From Tetramitus jugosus (Eukaryota; Heterolobosea; Eutetramitea; Acrasida; Vahlkampfiidae): a stretch of DNA of 64,000 nucleotides. The notes under the pieces were generated by a model. The model was given only the letters and a program-made list of their open reading frames with translations, was not told where the DNA came from and ran no database searches. The stretch covers positions 558,001 to 622,000 of the forward strand of contig OW569351.1 of assembly GCA_937625935.1 (NCBI GenBank), given 5' to 3'. Positions 1 to 9,024 of this stretch are shown here, piece after piece. Each line of letters opens with the position of its first letter. Positions within the stretch are counted from its first letter, which is position 1. A program made the position numbers and the translations under genes.

Positions 1-2
1 TT

Positions 3-260
3 CGTGGCGAACGAACAGGTGCAAACAAGAGAGGTCGTGTGTACAAGATTAACTACATTGCAAGAAAGGTTGGTCGACCATCGACTGACGATTCTGCTTC
101 TGCTCTCTGTTATGGTACAATCACTAGTCTTTGTGTGCCACATGATCAGAAGAAGTACAAGGAACAATGCACGATATCGAGCACAGACCAATGGATCGAT
201 GCAACCCGATGTACTCGCAGACACCACTTTTCATTCACGGACAACCGCTACTGGAACTAG
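3..260 (+). CDS. C-terminal end of a secreted-type protein (partial)
   Basis: An open frame runs in from the left edge and stops at 258-260, leaving about 85 residues. It contains GRVYKINYIA followed by CYGTITSLCVPHDQ. This resembles the C-terminal pattern RTG-x-GRVY-x-I-x-Y-x-A ... VTVPHDQ that I know from many secreted bacterial beta-sandwich proteins. The rest of the gene lies outside the window, so its function cannot be named. A second frame from position 4 is also open, but its composition is less protein-like. The stop lies 40 bp from the end of the convergent HAD gene, so the two share a short AT-rich 3' region (TTAAAATTTTATTC). Confidence 0.5.
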   Translation, partial: RGERTGANKRGRVYKINYIARKVGRPSTDDSASALCYGTITSLCVPHDQKKYKEQCTISSTDQWIDATRCTRRHHFSFTDNRYWN

Positions 261-299
261 CAATCTCAACTCATTAAAATTTTATTCTTCTTTTTGTTC

Positions 300-947
300 C
301 TATTGTGCAAGTTGCAATAGCTCCTCAATTGCTGATGGCACCTGAGTCCAATCCAGCACTCTTCTCACCGAAGCAGTCAAATGCTCCTCCGTAGCGTCTC
401 TATTCCACGGATAATCACCAAACAAAACAGCCTTAATGTTATGCAGTGCCACATGACTCACATAATCCAAGCTATCATCAATCAACAAGCAAGCACCAGC
501 CTCCTGACACAACTCTGGCTTACTCTTCTTGACACCATCATCACCATAATGATTTCCCATCTTTAGCTCCTTGAACACACCAGGATAGTGCAAATCCAAA
601 AACTGTTGAGTATGATCTCTCAAAAAGTGTTGTCTACTGGTCACAACAACAAACTCGTATCGATGTGTCAACGATTGAAGAATGGACTGTGAGTGAGCCA
701 ATGGTCCCTGTTGAAGAAACCGATCAGTCGTGAAAAACTCATTGACCAGAGTGCTGGCATTCTCGCATGTGCCGCCCCACACTTTCCAAAATTGGTAAGA
801 ATTGAATTTTTCAAATGGAATGTTATCATTGTGTTTTTCATTGTAAAAATCGAGGAGTGGAGGAACGAATGCCATGAGTACTTCGTCTACATCTACGGCA
901 ATCACTGGTTTTGTTTGATTATTATTGGTGGTGGTCATGTCTGTCAT
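300..947 (-). CDS. HAD-superfamily hydrolase, 5'-nucleotidase-like
   Basis: 215 residues. The N-terminal motif AVDVDEVL is the HAD motif I (nucleophile Asp plus acid/base Asp), VVVTSR is motif II (Thr/Ser) and LLIDDS near residue 165 is the acidic motif IV. A lysine between them (about residue 145, KKSKPEL) fits motif III. The helical cap follows motif I, as in C1-cap phosphatases such as deoxyribonucleotidases. The family hydrolyses phosphate esters. The substrate cannot be told from the sequence, and a small nucleotide or sugar phosphate is only a guess. No signal peptide is seen, so it is probably cytosolic. The start is the first ATG, followed by a TTTNNN-rich leader. Confidence 0.75.
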   Translation of the reverse strand: MTDMTTTNNNQTKPVIAVDVDEVLMAFVPPLLDFYNEKHNDNIPFEKFNSYQFWKVWGGTCENASTLVNEFFTTDRFLQQGPLAHSQSILQSLTHRYEFVVVTSRQHFLRDHTQQFLDLHYPGVFKELKMGNHYGDDGVKKSKPELCQEAGACLLIDDSLDYVSHVALHNIKAVLFGDYPWNRDATEEHLTASVRRVLDWTQVPSAIEELLQLAQ

Positions 948-1248
948 TTTGTGAATGATGAATATGTTGTGTTTTGTTTTTTATGTGTGTGCGCCAAAAT
1001 GCAAACCGAAAAATAGCTCTCCTTTCTGATGCGCAACACGACACAAGAATGAGTGTGAGGGCTTTTGTGTGATTGACCCGTGTGGGATTTCTCAATCAAA
1101 ATCTTTGGATCAGATGAATCAATAAGAGATTGGTCTTACCAGGTTCCTCAATCATTCACAGAGCTCTTTCATGAATCCTCGAACACGAGCTGTAGTCGAT
1201 CGCAACACCATCATCTGACATGCAATACTCCGTCAGAGATTCCCCTCT
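948..1248. promoter_or_regulatory. Divergent intergenic region, HAD gene and TSET subunit
   Basis: About 300 bases between two divergently transcribed genes. No ORF, RNA gene or clear TATA box was recognised. It should hold both promoters. Confidence 0.4.
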
Positions 1249-4200
1249 ATGGCAAAAAAAATCATCTCCTTGCCAAAGAAAAAAGCAAAAAAGCACAACA
1301 ACCACTTCAAAATCATGTCATCACCCAACAATAACAACACCAACAACAACAACAACAACAATTCTTCTCCCTATGCTCCTCCACAACCCACATGTCTCTT
1401 CTCTCGATTCTCTGACACCAAAGTTCACAACATGGACCTCCATCCAGTGAAACCATGGCTCTTGTTTGCCAGTAAGCACGGTCACGTCTATCTCTACGAC
1501 TATGAGCAAAATGATATTCTACACAGCTTCTCACTCAACAGCATGTACGAAAGCAAGAGAGAAGAAGCTCAATTACTCAAAATTTTGGAACGAAATTACA
1601 ATAATGTGTCATTGCCCGATTGGTACGATGATCAATTATTGCAATCACAAAAATTGGGTGATATCAAGAGTATTCGATTATTGGACGAAGATGTCATTCA
1701 TTGGAAGTTGTTTGAGAAGGAGCATTTGGATCATTCTCAAATCATGTCCATTGATCGCTATTCTCGACAGTTTGAAAAAGTAGGAAAGAGCTTACAGTTG
1801 GCTTCGTCTCACAACAATAATGGTGATCCATTGACTGCCAATCATGGTAGTAGTACTACGACTAACAATAACAACAATAACAACAATAATAGTGCAGCTG
1901 ATACGAACAGTACGTTGAGTGATAGTTTTGTGCAGAGTATGGGAGGTGGTGGTGGTACTTCAGGTGGTGGTAGTGGTGGTGGTCCATTGAAGAGCTATGT
2001 GCCATCCAGGAGACCCAAGTGCATTGTTTTGCACACGGAGACACGTGTCATCATGCTGAGGTATGATGAAGTGTCGAGTTCCGTCTACTTTTTCGACGAG
2101 GTCAAGAGTCATCAACTAGACAAGCACAATATTCTGTGCATGGAGTTTTTCTATAGTCATCCGATTATTGCGTTGGGCATGTCTGATGGCTCGATTCGAT
2201 TGTGGAACTACAAGACTCGTGAAGTACTGAGACGTACGATTGTTACGCAGTCAAAGATTGCAAAGATGATTGCTGTGCACAGGGAGGATGGACTGAGCAA
2301 TTATCCACTGCTGCTGACCATTTATGACAATGGATCGTTGGCCATGTGGAGCCTGGAGACTGGAAAAGCAGAGTACACGATTCCAAAGGGACAGGGATTG
2401 ATCAATGATGCCATGGTCGATTGGGACAAGGGCCATTTGATTACAATTGGAAACGATCGATCCATCTTTATTCGAAAATTGCTCACAGGTGAAGTCATTC
2501 ATAGCATCAAGCTCAGAGCAAAGAACATTATGCAATCCATATCCAAGATTACGACATGCAACTGTATTCCATCCTGGTTCCTCATGATATCGGACAACAA
2601 TCGAAAATTGTATCAGATATCTGCGGATTTGAACGAGAGCACATACTCCAACTCGTTTGACGTGATTCAGTACGTGCCACAGAAGAAGCAGGCGAGAACG
2701 GACAAAATCTACACGATTCTGCACCATCCTTTGCAACCCAATGTCGTTTTCGTGGGAACAAACTTTGGTCTGCTGAGTTTCAAGATGGATGCCACACGAT
2801 CGCCACCAGTGGTCACTGGTATCGTTCGTCAGGTCAATAGCGAATCCTCCATACCAACAAGCTCATTCAGTCTTCCTGCTCCAACGCTGTCTCTGTCTCT
2901 GTCCGGTAGTGTTGCATCACCAGTAGCGGAGGCCTTACCAGAAGGCTCTCGATTTATTTATTATGTGAAGAATCAGGCCATCTTCCAACGAACGGCCACA
3001 ATAATCAACAACAAGGAATGTTATTCTGAGCCAGTTAAGGTTCAATTATTGCCAAGACTTGGTAATGTTCAATTGAGTGCGAGTTACTCTGGACGATACT
3101 TGGCTATCCTGTGGGAGAAGGAGCAAGACTATGAGATTTATAACACTTCGACCTGGAAACGACAGTCCAGTGGATCTCAGTGCACCTCTCTCGTCTGGAG
3201 CGCACGTGAAGATCGATTTGCTGTGTTGAAGAGCGCTGGTGGACCAAAGCAAATTGCCATCTACTGCATCGTGAACAACTCAACTCATATGATTATTGAG
3301 CGAGCGAACGTCTCTGCCCAAGTCAAGTCTCTGTTCGGAGGTGTGTTGCTGGGCGTGTTGTATCAGGATTTGGCAGAAGAAGCTGGTTTCCACTTTTTGG
3401 AGTGGACCGGTGATTCTGCCAGAGGAGAGTTGTTGCCCAAGCCAAAGTTTGTCGAGTGGGACTCTCTAACAGCCAAGTGTATCATGGTGTATGACGAAGC
3501 GTACGCTGTTTTTGAATTCTATCCAGAGTTCAGAATTCAGTGCTATGTCAAGGATAGAGTCGAAGCTGTCAAATGGTGGAACTCTACTCTGTTTATTGCC
3601 AATGAATCAGAAATCAAGTGCATCTTCCCTACGCGGAAACAATTGTACACAGTCGTGTTGGCTTCGTTCAACATTGCCCACTATGCAAATTTGACACTGG
3701 GAAGTGATGAAGACAGCTTGGATCCAATCCCTCAACCAAGACCAAAAGGAAATTTATCATTTGTCGATGTTGTCGGTGACTCCGTGTATGTTCTCGATAC
3801 GAACTGCATTTTGCATACTCTTTCATTGGATACACCATCCCTCAAGTTTAGAACGCTTGCAGCTAGTGGATTAGCAGACAAGGCACTGTCATGGATTCCA
3901 TACATACCACAGGAACTGCACGACTATTGTGCAGATTTCCTCGTGGCACATTTGTACCCTGATTTTGCTTGTCAGATTGAAACTATGACACCTAGCAAAC
4001 GATTCCAGTTATGCATTGAATATGGTCTGATTGAGAATGGTTATGATGCACTGACACAGATTGATGTGGACAAGCACATACATAATCTTACTGACAAGGA
4101 ATTGGCTAAATTGTTTATTCGTTTAGCTTCTGTTGGAGAGCGTCAGATTGATTATTTGAGCAAGATGCCAGAGTTCAACGAGGTTCATCAAGCGAGAATC

Positions 4201-4461
4201 AATGATCTGATTGAGATTCTCGAGAGGAGTTACAAGAGAGCCACAGAACTTGATCCTTCTCTCTTTGTACAATTAATCGTCTTCTACACAAAGCATGGTG
4301 AGACAGATAAGCTGAGAAATCTGAAACAGGTGATTCAAGAGAAGAAGAGGCAAGCTACGATTCCAATTGATTGGGACAATGTGCTCACAATGCTCGGCTT
4401 GTTCACTCAAGACTTTTCTCTGGTTACCCAGTTCCTTCCAACGAAGAGCACCACCCTGTAA
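1249..4461 (+). CDS. TWD40-2: TSET/TPLATE complex subunit, TWD40-2/TTRAY2-like
   Basis: 1070 residues. It follows plant TWD40-2 (At5g24710 as I recall it) block by block: HPVKPWLLFASKHGHVYLYD near the start, DEDVIHWKLFE, ILCMEFF, HHPLQPNVVFVGTNFGL, SYSGRYLAILW, AREDRFAVLKS, GGVLLGVLYQD and LLPKPKFVEWD, then an alpha-solenoid tail. The order is two WD40 beta-propellers, then helical repeats. TSET is an ancient heterohexameric membrane coat related to COPI/AP complexes that acts in endocytosis in plants and Dictyostelium. A poly-N start (residues 25-38) and an N/G/S-rich loop (about 200-245) are lineage insertions. The protein is shorter than the plant one (about 1370 as I recall). The first ATG is 1249. 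An ATG at 1315 is equally possible because residues 1-22 are only a basic leader. Confidence 0.85.
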   Translation: MAKKIISLPKKKAKKHNNHFKIMSSPNNNNTNNNNNNNSSPYAPPQPTCLFSRFSDTKVHNMDLHPVKPWLLFASKHGHVYLYDYEQNDILHSFSLNSMYESKREEAQLLKILERNYNNVSLPDWYDDQLLQSQKLGDIKSIRLLDEDVIHWKLFEKEHLDHSQIMSIDRYSRQFEKVGKSLQLASSHNNNGDPLTANHGSSTTTNNNNNNNNNSAADTNSTLSDSFVQSMGGGGGTSGGGSGGGPLKSYVPSRRPKCIVLHTETRVIMLRYDEVSSSVYFFDEVKSHQLDKHNILCMEFFYSHPIIALGMSDGSIRLWNYKTREVLRRTIVTQSKIAKMIAVHREDGLSNYPLLLTIYDNGSLAMWSLETGKAEYTIPKGQGLINDAMVDWDKGHLITIGNDRSIFIRKLLTGEVIHSIKLRAKNIMQSISKITTCNCIPSWFLMISDNNRKLYQISADLNESTYSNSFDVIQYVPQKKQARTDKIYTILHHPLQPNVVFVGTNFGLLSFKMDATRSPPVVTGIVRQVNSESSIPTSSFSLPAPTLSLSLSGSVASPVAEALPEGSRFIYYVKNQAIFQRTATIINNKECYSEPVKVQLLPRLGNVQLSASYSGRYLAILWEKEQDYEIYNTSTWKRQSSGSQCTSLVWSAREDRFAVLKSAGGPKQIAIYCIVNNSTHMIIERANVSAQVKSLFGGVLLGVLYQDLAEEAGFHFLEWTGDSARGELLPKPKFVEWDSLTAKCIMVYDEAYAVFEFYPEFRIQCYVKDRVEAVKWWNSTLFIANESEIKCIFPTRKQLYTVVLASFNIAHYANLTLGSDEDSLDPIPQPRPKGNLSFVDVVGDSVYVLDTNCILHTLSLDTPSLKFRTLAASGLADKALSWIPYIPQELHDYCADFLVAHLYPDFACQIETMTPSKRFQLCIEYGLIENGYDALTQIDVDKHIHNLTDKELAKLFIRLASVGERQIDYLSKMPEFNEVHQARINDLIEILERSYKRATELDPSLFVQLIVFYTKHGETDKLRNLKQVIQEKKRQATIPIDWDNVLTMLGLFTQDFSLVTQFLPTKSTTL

Positions 4462-4509
4462 AATGACAATTGCACACCACATGGTGATATCATAAATAAT
4501 GTTGTAACC

Positions 4510-5469
4510 TTATTTTGAGGCTATTCCGACTGCAATGGCAAAAAATACAATAAAACCTGTGAGACCAATGAAAGCACATACACTGAAAACACCAAACATC
4601 AATGCTGCTTTCTTGCAATACAATGCCCAGTTTCTAACTTCTGGGTCCTTTGATTCTTTGAACATGTAATACCCGATTAACCATGTGACAGCTCCTCCGC
4701 ATATGAAGCCTAAAAGGAAGAGAAACATGATTGTTTCTTGCTCCTTTCCAACCCTATCATTCCGAGCTGCTTCAGTCGATGTAATTGACCTCTCAGACAT
4801 TAACCGCTGGAATGTTCTATTCGATTGGGCAGGTGTATAAGGTGAGGTGTATCGAGAATCGTATTCAGATCTCGGACTCGCCATGACCTGTTGGGCTGCC
4901 AGAGGATTGGTTCTGAATGAACCAGGTTTCAGTTCGTTGAAGGATAAACTAACGAGAGGGGAGTCAGATCGATCGGGAATTGCTTTCAATAGAGATGTAG
5001 CTGATTGGCTCTTAATGATGAGAGTATTCTCATTTGGTGTGGAAGGTCGGGGTGATGAATCAAACAATAATTGAGGTTGAGAGGATTCATTGGACTGATG
5101 TTCCATTTCCGACAGTGGTACCACTTTCTTTGGAGACTTTCTGACCATTGTATCTCCCAAATCCTCTGTTGTCTCTCCGTCCTCACCGCCAACACTCGTT
5201 TCACTATCCGAGTAGTGAATACGGAAGTCTGCAGCGAGTTCAGCTAGTTTGCTCCTGCCTCTGATGTTTACTTCACTCCCATTGTCACTCATTGAATCGT
5301 TTTTACTGTCTAGGAGAGGCGTCGGGCTCGATATATATCTCTCGAGTTCGGTATCCTGTTGAATATCACTCAACTTCATCGCTTCCTTCAGTGGAGGTAA
5401 TGTTCTCTTTTGGCTATCTGAGTGATTGTGATGACCACCCAGATAATCATTTTCCAGAGATTTCATCAT
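4510..5469 (-). CDS. Two-TM protein with disordered Ser-rich N-terminus
   Basis: 319 residues, family not recognised. Residues 1-245 are hydrophilic and Ser/Pro/Asp-rich with many possible phosphorylation sites. Two hydrophobic helices follow near the C-terminus: one around residues 246-267 (starting FLFLLGFICGG) and one around 286-315 (starting AALMFGVFSVC). A short loop of about 18 residues joins them. That is a helical hairpin with a long cytosolic tail, as in some trafficking adaptors, but no named domain is visible. Its 3' end lies 48 bp from the convergent TSET gene. The start uses the first of two adjacent ATGs. Confidence 0.7.
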   Translation of the reverse strand: MMKSLENDYLGGHHNHSDSQKRTLPPLKEAMKLSDIQQDTELERYISSPTPLLDSKNDSMSDNGSEVNIRGRSKLAELAADFRIHYSDSETSVGGEDGETTEDLGDTMVRKSPKKVVPLSEMEHQSNESSQPQLLFDSSPRPSTPNENTLIIKSQSATSLLKAIPDRSDSPLVSLSFNELKPGSFRTNPLAAQQVMASPRSEYDSRYTSPYTPAQSNRTFQRLMSERSITSTEAARNDRVGKEQETIMFLFLLGFICGGAVTWLIGYYMFKESKDPEVRNWALYCKKAALMFGVFSVCAFIGLTGFIVFFAIAVGIASK

Positions 5470-5613
5470 TGTCCTTGCTTGTTTTGTCCGTAGGATAGTT
5501 CGTTTATAGAGATGTCGTTTCTGAGCGCCGCCTGAGTAGAATTTGTAGATGACAGGCCGTAGTGGCGCGTTGTCGGAGCGATAGGAGAGAAAAGGGAAAT
5601 CAACAAAGTGATT

Positions 5614-6768
5614 TTATTGACTCCTCCTGAGTCGTGTCAAGAAGTCCAACGCGAATTGTTCTTCTTCTCCTAGTTGTCCATTTGGGCGAACAGTTGTTAG
5701 AGATGCCAATTCACCTCCAAATGTCTTGAATACCCGTCTCACGTTATCTCCGTCAAACTTTAGCTCTACTTCATCGTTTGCATCCATCACCGTATGAATA
5801 AACAAGTGTTCTTTTGAATCTGTGGAAAACTCAGAGTCATCCACACTGTCATCTTCACTTCTATCTTCAAACGGTGATAAAACCATGTCAATCTTGACCG
5901 TCACATGTGTTGGCTGCTGCAAATCATCTTCCTTGCGCTCCGTGCCTGAAAAATGAATCATGATTGGCCTAGTGCAAGACATGATAAATACGGAGAAGCG
6001 CGACAGAGTCACATGTCGCGAAACTTGCTTTGAATGAATGTGAAAGAATCCTAGTGCATGGAGCGCTCTGATGCGCACCGCTTCCATCAAATGATGATCA
6101 AAATTTCTCCGAAGATTTCGATTTCTGCTCTGTTGTGATCCGGCAGTGGTGTCATTGGACGGAGGAGGTATATCACTAAATTCCATATCCCAAGACATTT
6201 CACCAAGCTTTGACAGCATGTGATAAGCACGTTTCCACAATAGTACGCTATCACTTACAGGCATGGTTTCTTCTGATGACTGTTGTTGTTGTGCATCTGT
6301 TTCGTTGGTTGGTTGATCAGCAGCAGTATTGTTGTTATTGTTGTTGTCAATATTGACTCTCATTGGCTGATCATCATTTTCATCATTATCAAAAACATGA
6401 TCCATCTCATCAGCATTGTCATCATCATCTTCTAAATCACTGACAAACACTGTTGCATATTCATCATGATCACCAATGTCCATCATCACTGTCTGATCAA
6501 TCAATTTGGACGTTGTTTGAACATAATTCCTTTTCCACAAGTCATCTACAACGTCCTTCCATATCGTACAGACCAATTCACACTGATTGAGTGATTGAGC
6601 ATCGACAAATGATAGGAAATGATTGAAGAGAAAGGAGTGATTTGTTTTCACAATGGATGGATGATTGTTGTGAGCAATTGATGTGAGGATGGGTGTGGCA
6701 TTTGTTGTTGTTGTTTCACGAGATCGTTTGGTTCCTCTCGTTTTGTGTAGTGTTGTGTTGTGCGACAT
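5614..6768 (-). CDS. F-box protein
   Basis: 384 residues. An F-box lies near residues 46-85 (FLFNHFLSFVDAQSLNQCEL, then VCTIWKDVVDDLW), with the usual pattern of leucines and the Cys/Trp after the second helix. Next comes an acidic and poly-N/Q stretch (about 115-170), then a region with several predicted beta strands that I do not recognise. F-box proteins recruit substrates to SCF (Skp1-Cullin-F-box) ubiquitin ligases; the substrate-binding part here is unidentified. The start is ATG 6768. Confidence 0.7.
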   Translation of the reverse strand: MSHNTTLHKTRGTKRSRETTTTNATPILTSIAHNNHPSIVKTNHSFLFNHFLSFVDAQSLNQCELVCTIWKDVVDDLWKRNYVQTTSKLIDQTVMMDIGDHDEYATVFVSDLEDDDDNADEMDHVFDNDENDDQPMRVNIDNNNNNNTAADQPTNETDAQQQQSSEETMPVSDSVLLWKRAYHMLSKLGEMSWDMEFSDIPPPSNDTTAGSQQSRNRNLRRNFDHHLMEAVRIRALHALGFFHIHSKQVSRHVTLSRFSVFIMSCTRPIMIHFSGTERKEDDLQQPTHVTVKIDMVLSPFEDRSEDDSVDDSEFSTDSKEHLFIHTVMDANDEVELKFDGDNVRRVFKTFGGELASLTTVRPNGQLGEEEQFALDFLTRLRRSQ

Positions 6769-6927
6769 GATGTGTGTGCGTTTTTGTTGTTGTCGAATGA
6801 GCTTTTTGTGTGTTGTTTCAAACTTGCATGTTCAACTCTTTTGCAGAACTGGGTGTGAAATTTGCTTGTTGTCGAGTGTGCATGCACTTTTTTTATTCGT
6901 GTGTGTGTTGTAGGTAGGGTCTACAGG

Positions 6928-8629
6928 TCAAGGGCTCGAATCTTGCATTTGTTGTTGCGACTGTTGTTGATGATGTCTCTGATTCATCTGATTCAGTTCG
7001 TCCTTGTACTTTTGAATCAATGACTCATAAAACTCATCATCAGCCTTCCATTGCTCATGCTCCAGATTGGCATGAAACACCTTGGCATCCAAATCGGCAC
7101 AAACATTGATCAAATGTCTGCACCTCCTTGCACCAGCAAACTGCTCTGCTCTCAAGTGATTCACCTCCAACAGCGTATCATACATTTCTTGATTGTACAC
7201 TTCATCAATGACAAACTCGGGACCGAATGGTAAACCTACTTTGAGTTGTTTTTGTTTGTCTGTGACTTGATCCAGCATTTTGTTTTGTTCAGCGAGTTGC
7301 TGCGCGTCTAGGATGGATGAAGCAGATGATGATGACGATGACTGTGCATTGGCACTTGATGCCGAATGTTGTTGTTGTTGTTGTTGTGTGGAAGGTGGTG
7401 GAGGTGGTGGTTGAGAGAATTGCTGTTGTTGTTGCTGATTATGTGTAGATGGTGGAGGTGGTGGAGGAGGTTGTTGTTGTTGAATGGTACTACTACTCGC
7501 GGAGCTTGCATACTGTTGGTGTTGTTGCTGTTGTTGTTGCGTTGGTGGATGATGAGCAGCATGTTGTTGATAGGATGGTGGTGGAGGTGGTGGAGGACCA
7601 ATCGAAGTTGTCGACCCAGGAACAGATGAGGAAGGTGATTTCAAGTATTGCATGTTGGATGATTGTTGTGAAGAACGATTGGATGATGCCACATGTTGTT
7701 GCTGTTGTTGTTGTTGCTGTTGTTGAGAATAGGAGGAAGAAGATAATGGTGGAGGTGGTGGTGGATAGGAACTTGTTGATGATGATGAAGACACAGAGGA
7801 GGAAACACCTGGTGGTGGTGGAGGTGGAGGTTGTTGTTGTCTCTGAGGTGTAGCAGTGCTCTTGGTGATCGACATGGATGGTGTTGTTGATGCTGATGAT
7901 GACGATGTGGGAGGTGGAGGAGGTGGAGATGCCATATGTTGTTGCTGTTGCTGCTGTTGTGATGATGATGATGGCGGTGGTGGATGATGTTGCATGTGAT
8001 GAGAGGGTGATGGATGAGACATGAATGACGACGATGCTTGTGATGATGATGATGACTGTGGTGGCATGGGTGATCGACCAGTGTTACGGAATGGAGATGA
8101 GAGGCGATCAGATGTAGAAGAAGCAGTAGAGACAGCAGCAGAGGATGGAGTGGATGTTGTTGATGGTGGTGGGAATGGACTGTCAGTCGGTGTTTTCACT
8201 GGTGTCAATGGATGAGTGTTGACCATGCTAGTGGAAGCACCAGTATTGACTGCACCGGCATTGGAAGCACCCATAGTAGTAGTAGCAGTTGATGATGATG
8301 AGACTGCAGTAGTGGCTGATGCTGATGATGATGATGATGATGGTACATTGGTTTGAATAGTCAATGAACGATTACTGGTGCTTGATGGTGTGCCTGGTGG
8401 TCCTGAGACTTTGTTCATGTAGGATGATGATGATGAGTGATGATGACCACCACCACTACTACTATTGTTATAGTAGGGATGTTGTCTCGAGTAATAAGCT
8501 CCACCACCGCCACCACCACTACCACCATAGTAATCACCACCTCGTCCACCTGATGATGATGATGATGGATACTTGTTCTCATAATGATACTGTTTCTTCA
8601 TATTATAAGAGGATCTGTGATGATGTTGT

Positions 8630-8661
<32 letters not shown>

Positions 8662-8931
8662 ATGGTGATAGTGAGGTGAGGAATAATAGTTTCTATTTCC
8701 ATAATTTCTATTGGAACCATGGTGTTGATGATGCTGTTGATGATGACCATGATGGTAATGATCAGCTTCATCATATGATGATGCTGACTGTTGATTTCTG
8801 TTGTTATTGTTGTTGCCAGTGGTGGCATTGTTGCCAGAAACCGGAGGAGGTGGAGGGGGTTGATGAGGCGGAGGACCATGGTGATGGTACCTGTTGTTGA
8901 ATGATGGTGACCGTGATGATTGTTGACTCAT
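6928..8931 (-). CDS. Low-complexity Q/P/S/H-rich protein with C-terminal helical domain
   Basis: 667 residues. About 550 of them are low-complexity: His-rich and Gln-rich blocks (1-110), Gly/Tyr-rich (120-165), then alternating poly-Ser, poly-Gln and poly-Pro. Only the last 115 residues look folded, from about VTDKQKQLKVGLPFGPEF on; they are helical, with a likely coiled coil around EVNHLRAEQFAGARRCRHLI. Such composition is typical of RNA-granule or transcription-coactivator proteins, but no family can be named. The repeats make long spurious open frames on the opposite strand (7366-8900). The start is ATG 8931. Confidence 0.65.
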
Positions 8932-9024
8932 TGTTGTTCTCCCTCGATTTTTTTGTGTTTGGTTCCAATTTCTTTTGTTTTAAAAATTCCCGCCAATTGT
9001 TGATTTACGGTGAAATACTCCTGT

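Noticed and set aside
7366..8900. Several long + strand frames opposite the Q/P/S-rich gene
   Set aside because: They are mirror images of trinucleotide repeats (poly-V, poly-L, poly-M/D) and carry no domain.
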